Assembly: GCA_034435675.1 (NCBI GenBank)
Contig: DAOTWP010000039.1
Coordinates: 1-26,952, forward strand
Length of the DNA stretch: 26,952 bases
Direction: 5' to 3'
DNA from: DAOTWP01 sp034435675
GTDB lineage: Bacteria; Chloroflexota; Anaerolineae; Aggregatilineales; Phototrophicaceae
This document shows positions 6,016-12,758 of the stretch, one piece after another. Made by a program: the position numbers and the translations under genes. The notes under the pieces are model-generated. The model was given only the letters and a program-made list of their open reading frames with translations. It made no database searches and was not told where the DNA came from. Position 1 is the first letter of the stretch. Every line of letters starts with the position of its first letter.

Positions 6016-7164
6016 ATGGCATTCGGAGATGTTTTCATCAGCTACAGCCGCCTGGACCGCGATACCGTCGCCTCGCTGGCGAAACGGCTGGATCGTGTCT
6101 ACGGTACGATCTGGTTTGACCGTGAACTCGTCGGCGGGCAGGACTGGTGGCATGAAATTCTGTCGCAGATCGCCAACTGTGATGTCTTTGTCTATATGCT
6201 CTCGCCGGACTCGGTTAACTCTGATTACTGCCGCGCCGAATTTGCCGAGGCGCGCCGGCTGGGCAAGCCGATTGTGCCGATTCTGATCCGCAGTTATCTG
6301 GATTTGCCGCAGGAAATCCGCCAGTTACAGATCATTGATATGTCGCTGGGGATTACTGAAGAAAATCTGACTGACCTTTACGCCTCGATTAATTTTTATC
6401 TGCCGCACGCCCAGGCACGCATCAGCGCCAGTCTGGTCAAACGCCCGACCACGCCGCAGGCACAGACCGCCGAACCCCGCCGCCGTTTGCCGCTGCGCCG
6501 GGTTGTACTGCTGCTGGCGCTGCTGATCATTGTGGGGGCGGTCGTGCTGCTGCTCACCCGGCAGCCCGCCGCCGGCACGGGCACACCTGCCCCAACCGGG
6601 GCGGCACTGGCGGCACAACCCACCCAGGCAAACGCCGAAGCCAGCGCTACAGCCAGCGCCACAGCCAGCGCCACAGCCGTTACCCCGTCCGCGACTGCCA
6701 GCCCCACTGCTGCCACGCCGCAGGCGGATGCCCCGGTGCTGCTGCGTTACACGCCGGAAGAACTGGTGCTGCTGAACAATACGGATGAAACGCTGAATCT
6801 CTCGCGGTTGGTTTTTGTGCAAACAGGCAGCGGGCAGACTCGCCGCTATGCGGGCGATGACTGGGCGCAGGAGGCATTGTCGCCCGATCTGGTGCCCGCG
6901 CGGGCATGTTATCTGCTGGGCACCACGACGGATGTGCAGCGCAGCCGTCCGGCGGCGTGTGCCTCGGTGCGCGGTTGGCGCGTGCCCGGTTCGGCGGCGT
7001 GGTTCTGGGTCAGCGATCAGGCGGACATTCGCTTTACGGTCAGCCGGCTGACGGTGCAGGGCAGCGTGGTGCTGGCGGAGTGCCCGGCAGTGCAGCTTGT
7101 GCCTGCTGCAGCGGCGCAGGATATAGCGGCGCTGGAATGCCCGGTTTATCTCACGGTGCCGTAG
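6016..7164 (+). CDS. Membrane-anchored TIR-domain protein
   Basis: A 382-residue three-part protein. Residues 1-130 are a bacterial TIR domain: DVFISYSR (5-12), the BB-loop region WFDRELVGGQDWW (33-45), and SDYCRAEFAEAR (69-80), where Glu75 fits the catalytic glutamate of NAD-hydrolysing TIRs, followed by GKPIVPIL. A basic stretch (155-162) precedes one membrane helix (163-180), giving an N-in topology. An Ala/Thr/Ser/Pro linker with SATASATASAT repeats (about 185-238) leads to an extracytoplasmic beta-rich domain (240-382) starting LLRYTPEELVLLNNTDETLNL, which resembles lamin-tail-like domains of Chloroflexota receptors. The ATG at 6016 is chosen at the start of the TIR strand, with AGG 5 nt upstream. 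NADase activity and ligand sensing are inferred. Confidence 0.9.
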   Translation: MAFGDVFISYSRLDRDTVASLAKRLDRVYGTIWFDRELVGGQDWWHEILSQIANCDVFVYMLSPDSVNSDYCRAEFAEARRLGKPIVPILIRSYLDLPQEIRQLQIIDMSLGITEENLTDLYASINFYLPHAQARISASLVKRPTTPQAQTAEPRRRLPLRRVVLLLALLIIVGAVVLLLTRQPAAGTGTPAPTGAALAAQPTQANAEASATASATASATAVTPSATASPTAATPQADAPVLLRYTPEELVLLNNTDETLNLSRLVFVQTGSGQTRRYAGDDWAQEALSPDLVPARACYLLGTTTDVQRSRPAACASVRGWRVPGSAAWFWVSDQADIRFTVSRLTVQGSVVLAECPAVQLVPAAAAQDIAALECPVYLTVP

Positions 7165-7215
7165 GGCGGGCGAGGGAAGAACGCGCAAGGGCAAATGCCC
7201 GATAGTGCCAGCAAA

Positions 7216-7330
7216 GCGAATCGCAAAGACGCGAAGAACGCCAAGGCAAGGAACCACAAAGACACAGAGGTCACGGAGAATCTGGCTTCAGTCCCTTTGT
7301 GTTCTCCGTGCCTCTGTGGTGTAGAACGCA
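7216..7330. repeat. Intergenic inverted-repeat element (MITE-like)
   Basis: The left arm at 7253-7280 starts ACCACAAAGACACAGAGG and continues TCACGGAGAA. The right arm at 7302-7320 reads TTCTCCGTGCCTCTGTGGT. The inner parts pair with a single 1-nt bulge (CACAGAGGTCACGGAGAA against CACAGAGGCACGGAGAA). A purine-rich start (GCAAAGACGCGAAGAACGCC) precedes it. Sequences with this CACAGAGG-CACGGAG inverted pattern are known as abundant dispersed non-coding repeats in Chloroflexota, Cyanobacteria and other phyla. It lies in the gap between two convergent genes, and no coding function is seen. The outer limits are approximate. Confidence 0.65.
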
Positions 7331-7408
7331 GTGCGACGCTGCCCCCATTTCCGAATACACCCGGCAAAGCTGGTGCTTCCCCCGTATTGTGGCTTGCTGC
7401 CAGCGCAC

Positions 7409-8650
7409 TCACTGCCCGGCGGGCGGCGCTGCGACACCCCACACATGCACCGGACCCGTCCAGTCCACCAGCAGCAGCGCGCGTCCGTCGCTGCTCCAGT
7501 TGACTGCCAGAATCTGCGTGCCGCCGAAATCCAGCGCTGCCGGGCTTGCCGTCTGTGCGTCTGCCACGAATCCGCGCATATTCCACAGGTTGACCGGACC
7601 AAACAGCACACTGGTGAGCAGCATGTCACCATCGGGCGAAAATGCCGCCGACATGCGGTCGCCGCCCACGCCGGGAAGCTGCCCGATTAGCGTGCCGTCC
7701 AGCGGATTCCAGACGAACAAATTGGGCGCTTCGCCGCCGCCGACCAGCGTGCTGCCATCCGGGGCATAGCTCAGCACCTGATTGACCCCGCCCAGCGATA
7801 TCTCCAGCGTGTGCTGAAGCGTGCCGTCAGGAATTGACCACAACTGCACCTCGACCTGCGTGGCGATGGCGATCTGGTCGCCCGCCGGGGAAAGCGCCAG
7901 CGCGAGGATGTTGACCGCGCCGACGTTGAACGTGCCCAGCAGCGACCGTTCGCGCCACTGCCACAGCCGCACCGTGCCCTGCAAGTCGGCGGCGGCAAGG
8001 CGCGTGCCATCAGCAGAAAAAACCAGCGTGTTGACCTGTACATCCGTCCCCTGGAATGTGACCAGCGACAGGCGTTCCAGCGGATCCCACACCTTGACCT
8101 CGCCACCCTCCGCGCCGACTGCCAGCCAGCCGTCCTCCGGGGAATAGGCAGCGGCGGTGATGGCGCTCTGCTGGGCGATAAAGTCGCCCTGCTGCACGCC
8201 CGTTTCTGCGTCGTAGATGCGTCCCTGTCCGTCCGGGGTGAGCGTGTACAGCGCGGTCTTGTCTGGCGCGTAGTAGACCCGGTTTGCGCCAGAAGCGGCA
8301 TTGGCGAACAGCAGTGCTCCGTTGATTAAATCCCACGCGACAAGATAGGTATTGTTCAAGCCTGCCAGCCGTGTGCCGTCTGGCGAGACGGCATGGGCAA
8401 ACAGGGTGCTGGCGGTCCCGGCGGGCGGATCAAGCCGCCCCAGATACGCCAACTGCGGGGCATTTTCCAGCGTGACCGGCAGCGCGGCTTCGCGCCAGGC
8501 GGGTGGGGGCGGGGTGGCAGTGACCGGCGTGCCGCCCACCCCGGTTGGCACTGCGGACTGATCTCCCGCCGGAACGCAGCCAGCCGCCAGCGCCGCCAGC
8601 AGCAGCAGGCAAAACCAGACAATGCGACACCGACTTAACCGCAGGATCAT
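7409..8650 (-). CDS. WD40-repeat lipoprotein
   Basis: A 413-residue predicted lipoprotein. The signal peptide has the basic start MILRLSRCR, a hydrophobic core and the lipobox LAAGC, so Cys25 should be lipidated and the protein anchored outside the cytoplasmic membrane. From about residue 65 it consists of about seven WD40-type blades. Recurrent units are the FSPDG-type turns (AVSPDGTRLAG, FSADGTRLAA, LSPAGDQIAI, FSPDGDMLLT) and the blade ends VAWDL, VKVWDP, VRLWQW, VQLWSI, LFVWNP and VNLWNM. Beta-propellers of this type are protein-interaction platforms without catalysis. The start ATG overlaps the stop of the upstream kinase gene by one base (TAATG, 8648-8652), so translation is coupled. 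It may act as an extracytoplasmic partner of that kinase. Confidence 0.9.
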   Translation of the reverse strand: MILRLSRCRIVWFCLLLLAALAAGCVPAGDQSAVPTGVGGTPVTATPPPPAWREAALPVTLENAPQLAYLGRLDPPAGTASTLFAHAVSPDGTRLAGLNNTYLVAWDLINGALLFANAASGANRVYYAPDKTALYTLTPDGQGRIYDAETGVQQGDFIAQQSAITAAAYSPEDGWLAVGAEGGEVKVWDPLERLSLVTFQGTDVQVNTLVFSADGTRLAAADLQGTVRLWQWRERSLLGTFNVGAVNILALALSPAGDQIAIATQVEVQLWSIPDGTLQHTLEISLGGVNQVLSYAPDGSTLVGGGEAPNLFVWNPLDGTLIGQLPGVGGDRMSAAFSPDGDMLLTSVLFGPVNLWNMRGFVADAQTASPAALDFGGTQILAVNWSSDGRALLLVDWTGPVHVWGVAAPPAGQ

Positions 8651-10824
8651 TACTCCAACCCGCCTTCGTGCAGGTCAATACTGGCGATATTCAGCGCGAA
8701 CACCAAAATCTGTTCCAGTCCGCATTCCTGCTCGGACGGTTCCACGCGCGTGTTGGCGTTGGCGTCCTGCCCGCTGATAATTAACGCTGTGACTGCTGTC
8801 GCGCGGGTGTTTAGTGGGGCGGCGGCGTCCATGTCTGTCGCAGCAGCGAGTTCCAGTTCCAATGTAACCAGCTCGTCGCTCCACTGACGCACATTGTCCA
8901 GGCAGATGCGCACTTCTTCAGCGGCGATCACTGCCGGGCGCGGGGCATCCGGCGTGCTGCCTACGATGTCAAGCTGCGAGGACATCTGGTCGAGGAAGAA
9001 GTACACGCCGATGCCGCGTCCGGGGTTCTGCCCGCGCCCGCTGCCATCGTAATCTTCCTCGGTGCCGTTCATGATGTTGATTGTGTGCTCGGCGTGGACA
9101 TGCACCCCAGCGATATTGCCCGCGCGTGCTGCCAGCCCGGCATGGTTGTCGGCGTTGCGCGCTTCGACCAATGCGCCCTCCACCAGCCCGCCGCCGTCAA
9201 TGCCGTTTGCCGACTCCACCAGCAGTTCGCTGAGCGCCTGGGTCACCCCCAGCGGCACTGCGCCGCTGTAGGCGATGGTCGTGCCCGGCGCGTCCGTCGT
9301 GGCGCTGCTTTCCAGCGAAACCAGCACGGCGTTATACAGCACCGCCAGATTGCGCCCTTCGGGGTCGGTGTAACGCAGCACGCCTTCGCCAAAACCGTCA
9401 ATCACCAGTTCGCCCAGCAGCAGCGTCTCGCCGCTGCCAGTGTTGCGCAGCCAGACCGCGTAGACCTGCCCGGTGGGCGGCGAGGCGAAATTTTCAACAC
9501 TCAGGCTGACGGTATCACCCACGCCCGCGGCGCTGCTGTAGCTCAGCGTGCCGAAGGTCTGCTCTGCAAGCGCCACCGGCAGCGGGGTTTCGGTGGGGGC
9601 GGCGACGGCGGTTTCGGTCACTTCTGCGCCGCTGGTCGGGGTTGACCCGGCTGCCACCGCGCCGGATGAACCGCCGCTGTTCGCCAGCACCAGCACCACG
9701 ATCACCAGCAGCACGATAATCGCCGCCACGCCCAGCAGCAGCAGCGGACTGGTTGTCTGGCGGATGATTGTGGTTTGCCCGGCGTTCGCGCCGCCGGAGA
9801 CTTGTGTCCCGCCCGGCATATGCACCGTATGCTGCTCTGCTGTTGCCAGCGTGGGCTGTTTCGCCGCGCTGCCGCTGCCCGCGTGCGTTTGCATGTCGGG
9901 CAGTTCCAGCCCTTCATAGAGCAGCAGCGGTTTGGTTTCACCGGGGATTGCCGGGGGTCCCTGTTCCTCTGCTTCCGGCAGGGCGAAGGGGTCAGCATCA
10001 CCACTGAGCGCCGCGCTGAATGCCTGCGAGAAGGCGGATGCCGTCTGGTAGCGTTCCACCGGGGATTTGGCAAGCGCGCGCAGCAGCACGTTGTCCAGCG
10101 CCGGGGTGGCGCTGGAAAGCATGGCGCTCAGCCGGGGTACGGGGTCATTGACATGCTTCAGCACGACCTTGATGGCGGTATCATCCACATAAGGCTGCGA
10201 GCCGGTCAGCATTTCATAGACGACCACGCCCAGCGAGTAAATATCCGCGCGCGAGTCGATCGTGCCGCCCCTGCCCTGCTCCGGCGGCATATAGGCAGGG
10301 GTGCCCACCAGCCCGCCCGTGCCGGTCAGGTTGGCGCTGTCGCCTGCCAGCTTGGCGATGCCAAAATCTGCCAGCAGGGCATAACCTTCGCCGGTCAGCA
10401 GGATATTGGCGGGTTTGATGTCGCGGTGGATGACGCCCTGGCGGTGGGCGTAATCCAGCGCGGAGCTGATCTGCACGAGCAGCCGCGCGACTTCCTGCGG
10501 ATCCATGCGCCCTTCGTCAATCTGCTCTTTCAGCGACCCGCCATCCACATACTGCATGACCAGATAGAGGATGTCATCCTGTGTGCCGTAATCGTACAGC
10601 GGCAGGATATGCGGGTGCTGCAAGCGGGCGATAGTGCGCGCCTCCAGCCGGAAGCGATCAATGAATGCCGAGTCCAGCCCCGGATGCGGCGGCAGCACCT
10701 TGATCGCCACATAACGCTCGACATCTGCCTGATAGCCCTGATAGACGGTTGCCATGCCGCCGCTGCCCAGCAGGGCGACCACCTCATATTTGCCTAATTT
10801 TTGCCCGACGAGTGAACCTGCCAC
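8650..10824 (-). CDS. Membrane receptor Ser/Thr protein kinase
   Basis: A 724-residue PknB-type kinase. The kinase domain (about 10-270) is complete: Gly loop LGSGGM, VAIK lysine (K42), HRDIKPAN (D135), DFG (153-155) and the MPPEQ activation-segment end. A juxtamembrane linker of about 85 residues precedes the single membrane helix (about 361-381), placing the kinase inside. The outside part opens with a TETAVAAPTETP linker, then two beta-rich regions: about 425-500, with GQVYAVWLRN and LLLGELVIDGFGEG, resembling anti-sigma RskA C-terminal domains, and about 515-720. PASTA repeats are absent. Start choice: GTG at 10824 lies 7 nt after AGGGGG, while the in-frame GTG at 10830 is only 1 nt from it. 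A TATAAT lies at 11012-11007. It is co-transcribed with the WD40 lipoprotein. Confidence 0.93.
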   Translation of the reverse strand: MAGSLVGQKLGKYEVVALLGSGGMATVYQGYQADVERYVAIKVLPPHPGLDSAFIDRFRLEARTIARLQHPHILPLYDYGTQDDILYLVMQYVDGGSLKEQIDEGRMDPQEVARLLVQISSALDYAHRQGVIHRDIKPANILLTGEGYALLADFGIAKLAGDSANLTGTGGLVGTPAYMPPEQGRGGTIDSRADIYSLGVVVYEMLTGSQPYVDDTAIKVVLKHVNDPVPRLSAMLSSATPALDNVLLRALAKSPVERYQTASAFSQAFSAALSGDADPFALPEAEEQGPPAIPGETKPLLLYEGLELPDMQTHAGSGSAAKQPTLATAEQHTVHMPGGTQVSGGANAGQTTIIRQTTSPLLLLGVAAIIVLLVIVVLVLANSGGSSGAVAAGSTPTSGAEVTETAVAAPTETPLPVALAEQTFGTLSYSSAAGVGDTVSLSVENFASPPTGQVYAVWLRNTGSGETLLLGELVIDGFGEGVLRYTDPEGRNLAVLYNAVLVSLESSATTDAPGTTIAYSGAVPLGVTQALSELLVESANGIDGGGLVEGALVEARNADNHAGLAARAGNIAGVHVHAEHTINIMNGTEEDYDGSGRGQNPGRGIGVYFFLDQMSSQLDIVGSTPDAPRPAVIAAEEVRICLDNVRQWSDELVTLELELAAATDMDAAAPLNTRATAVTALIISGQDANANTRVEPSEQECGLEQILVFALNIASIDLHEGGLE

Positions 10825-11318
10825 AATCACGCCCCCTGCTGCTCCCGGCGGCTCTGCGGTTGCGCCGCGCTGCTGCGCCGCGAATCCTGGAACGCCGGTT
10901 TACCTCCAATGAAATGCCCAGCCCCGCCCCATGCCAGGGCAATCAGTGCCCGTGTTCAGGGTTGCAGGGTGCTGGACAGAGTCGCCTGCTGTCCTATATA
11001 GCTGCGATTATACATGCTAGCAGGGAGGTTGGGCGAATTGTGTAATGGGGTTTTTTTCACACTCCCAAAACACTTCACGAGGAGAGCGATGTAGCTATTC
11101 ACCGATCCATGCGTTCCGGGTTGTGGCGGTGCGGCGGGCACGCCATCGGTGTGCGCCTCCAGGTCACGACAGGTGTGGAGGAACGCCCAACAGGGAGTCC
11201 GCCGGCGTAAATCATGGCAAGATGAATAATTACTGAAAGACACTGTCGCGATACCGGACGGTGGGCGGTGCTGTAGGGCTGGTCAGGGCAAAATCAGCGG
11301 TAGATCATGAATCTGCGC

Positions 11319-11358
11319 CTGACGGTGCAGCCTGGCGGTGCAGCCTGGCGGTGCAGCC
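11319..11358. repeat. 13-bp tandem repeat, about 3 copies
   Basis: The unit GGTGCAGCCTGGC occurs at 11324-11336 and 11337-11349, with a partial third copy at 11350-11358 and a diverged partial unit before the first. It is intergenic, just beyond the response-regulator operon, and is most simply explained by replication slippage. Confidence 0.7.
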
Positions 11359-11381
11359 GTAGTATCTATCCATAAACACGG

Positions 11382-11403
11382 ACAAGGGGATTAGTCCCCT
11401 TGT
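11382..11403 (-). terminator. Terminator hairpin after the response-regulator operon
   Basis: ACAAGGGGA (11382-11390) and TCCCCTTGT (11395-11403) form a perfect 9-bp stem with a 4-nt loop, 28 nt beyond the stop of the last gene of the phosphorelay operon. On the minus strand it is followed by a mixed, not purely U, tract (CCGTGTTTATGG). Confidence 0.6.
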
Positions 11404-11431
11404 TCAGCAGGGCGGGTTTGTGGATCGGTTT

Positions 11432-11824
11432 TTAGCGGTTCAGCCCAATTGTCCAGACCCGTTCGCCTTGCAGGATGCGGGCAAACTGGGTGGAGAATGC
11501 TTCGGAGTCCAGCGGTTTGCCCAGGAAGCTGTGAAAGCCGCGCCGCCGTGCTTCGTTGATTTCGCTCACATGGACGGTATAGGCGACCACCGGCACGTCC
11601 TGAAAGCGCGGTTCGGCTTGCAGCGCTTCCAGCACTTCATAGCCGGTGAGATGTGGCATTTCCAGATCAAGAAAAATGACATCCACTGCGGGCGCTTCTG
11701 CCAGTGCGCTGTCGAGCTGCGCGGGGTCATAGACCTGCGTTGTCGTGGCGCCTTCCAATGCCAGCAGTTCCGCCAGCACGTTCACATTGGTACGGTTATC
11801 GTCCACAATCAGGGCATGTGTCAT
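11432..11824 (-). CDS. Single-domain response regulator (third of three)
   Basis: A 130-residue CheY-like receiver without an output domain. The phosphorylation machinery is intact: the acidic pair in ALIVDDN (D8, D9), phospho-acceptor D53 in VIFLDLEMP, T83 in AYTV and K103 in LGKPL. The usual aromatic switch is not obvious after K103. The C-terminal tail GERVWTIGLNR matches the tails of the two preceding receivers (GQKVW, GEKLW). It probably receives phosphate from the histidine kinase at the head of the operon and acts by protein contact. It is the last gene of the operon, 31 nt after the previous one; AAAGG lies 12 nt before the ATG. A terminator-like hairpin follows. Confidence 0.93.
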   Translation of the reverse strand: MTHALIVDDNRTNVNVLAELLALEGATTTQVYDPAQLDSALAEAPAVDVIFLDLEMPHLTGYEVLEALQAEPRFQDVPVVAYTVHVSEINEARRRGFHSFLGKPLDSEAFSTQFARILQGERVWTIGLNR

Positions 11825-11855
11825 CGGGTTGCGCTGCCTTTATGCTTGTCCATGC

Positions 11856-12266
11856 TTATCGTCCAGCCCCAGCATACCAGACTTTTTGCCCGCTGAGCAT
11901 TGATGCCAACTGCTGCGGGAACAGCTCGTCGTCCAGCGGCTTGGCGATGAAACCGGCAAAGCCCATTTCGCGACATTTGGGAATCACTACACTGGGATCC
12001 GCCGCCGACACTGCCACAATCGGAATCTGCGCCAGATCGGGTGCAGTACGAATGTGATCGGCAACCAGAAAGCCCGAATTGCCACGCGGCAGCATCAAAT
12101 CCATCAGGATCAGATCGACGGGCATAAAGGCGCGAATGCTGTTGACTGTGTTGGTGCCCCAGGAGTCAAATTCCAGTCTTGCCCCGTGGCGCGCCAGCAT
12201 GATGCGCAGCACCACCCGGTTTTCGAGATTGTCTTCGACAATGAACAGGTGCTTGTTATGCAGCAT
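11856..12266 (-). CDS. Single-domain response regulator (second of three)
   Basis: A 136-residue receiver-only protein: LFIVEDN (E11, D12), phospho-acceptor D56 in LILMDLMLPRGNSG, S87 in AVSAAD and K109 in IAKPL. Two starts are credible. The ATG at 12266 (MLHNKHLFIVEDN) has AGGGA 8 nt upstream and puts the first strand where its siblings have it. The ATG at 12311 adds 15 residues, overlaps the preceding gene by 19 nt and also has GGAG nearby, though that sequence is part of the upstream coding region. The shorter form is annotated. The tail SGQKVW is shared with its siblings. Confidence 0.9.
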   Translation of the reverse strand: MLHNKHLFIVEDNLENRVVLRIMLARHGARLEFDSWGTNTVNSIRAFMPVDLILMDLMLPRGNSGFLVADHIRTAPDLAQIPIVAVSAADPSVVIPKCREMGFAGFIAKPLDDELFPQQLASMLSGQKVWYAGAGR

Positions 12267-12292
12267 AGCGGTGGTCCCTGTTGTGGTGAGGG

Positions 12293-12703
12293 TCAGTTCA
12301 TGACTCGCCATAGTTTTTCTCCGTGTATGATGCGATGAATGGCGTCAGCAAAAGTATCCTGATTGATCGGTTTGGCGAGCACGCCGTCAAACCCCGCGTG
12401 TTTGAGCCGCTGCACTTCTTCGTTCATCACGCTGGCAGTCAGCGCGACGACCGGAACCTGTGCGAATTCCGGCAGCGCCCGCAGCAGCGCCAGCATCTCG
12501 AAGCCGTCCAGGGGGCGCACATGAATATCGAGCAGCACCAGCGCGGGCTGGGGGGTCAGCGTGCGCACCCGCGCCAGAAAGTTGCTGCTGTCGTCCAGCA
12601 GGGTGACATGCTCCACACCCATTTCATGCACCAGCATCAGGCGCATAATCTCGCGGCTCATGGCATCATCTTCGACATACAGAATGGACATTGGTTGTGC
12701 CAT
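12293..12703 (-). CDS. Single-domain response regulator (first of three)
   Basis: A 136-residue receiver-only protein: ILYVEDD (E11, D12, D13), phospho-acceptor D59 in LVLLDIHVRPLDG, T89 in ALTAS and K111 in LAKPI. The tail HGEKLW is the version from which the other two tails differ by single residues. The start is placed at the ATG at 12703 (MAQPMS), which has AGAGG 6 nt upstream; the in-frame ATG at 12709 abuts that site. It lies 55 nt downstream of the histidine kinase and is probably its first phosphotransfer partner. With no DNA-binding or enzymatic output, it must work through protein contact. Confidence 0.93.
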   Translation of the reverse strand: MAQPMSILYVEDDAMSREIMRLMLVHEMGVEHVTLLDDSSNFLARVRTLTPQPALVLLDIHVRPLDGFEMLALLRALPEFAQVPVVALTASVMNEEVQRLKHAGFDGVLAKPINQDTFADAIHRIIHGEKLWRVMN

Positions 12704-12758
12704 AGTCATCCTCTATCCGGGTACACAGGCGAACATTTCGGGCATGACTGCTGCGTGG

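Larger units (their letters stand above)
10831..11431. other. 600-bp gene-poor region between two minus-strand operons
   Basis: No convincing gene is present. The stretch holds the upstream region of the kinase gene, including a minus-strand TATAAT at 11012-11007 without a good -35. It also holds a T7 run at 11051-11057, a strong ribosome site followed by ATG-TAG at 11080-11094, a 13-bp tandem repeat (11319-11358) and a terminator-like hairpin (11382-11403). Short open frames at 11045-11236 (+) and 10956-11243 (-) have no recognisable family, no good start signal and atypical composition. The region could contain a decayed gene or a small RNA, but nothing firm supports either. Confidence 0.5.

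Noticed and set aside
4105..7164. Uma2, patatin and TIR as one defence operon
   Set aside because: The genes lie on alternating strands, and a perfect terminator-type hairpin separates the Uma2 and patatin genes, so only the divergent patatin/TIR pair is kept as a hypothesis.
9775..10797. 340-codon plus-strand frame opposite the first receptor kinase
   Set aside because: It covers the kinase domain in antisense and has no protein family pattern.
11045..11236. 63-codon plus-strand frame in the gene-poor gap
   Set aside because: It has no Shine-Dalgarno near its start, unusual composition and no family. The nearby strong ribosome site is out of frame and leads to ATG-TAG.
10956..11243. 95-codon minus-strand frame in the gene-poor gap
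   Set aside because: It has no family and low-complexity composition, and it overlaps the kinase promoter region.
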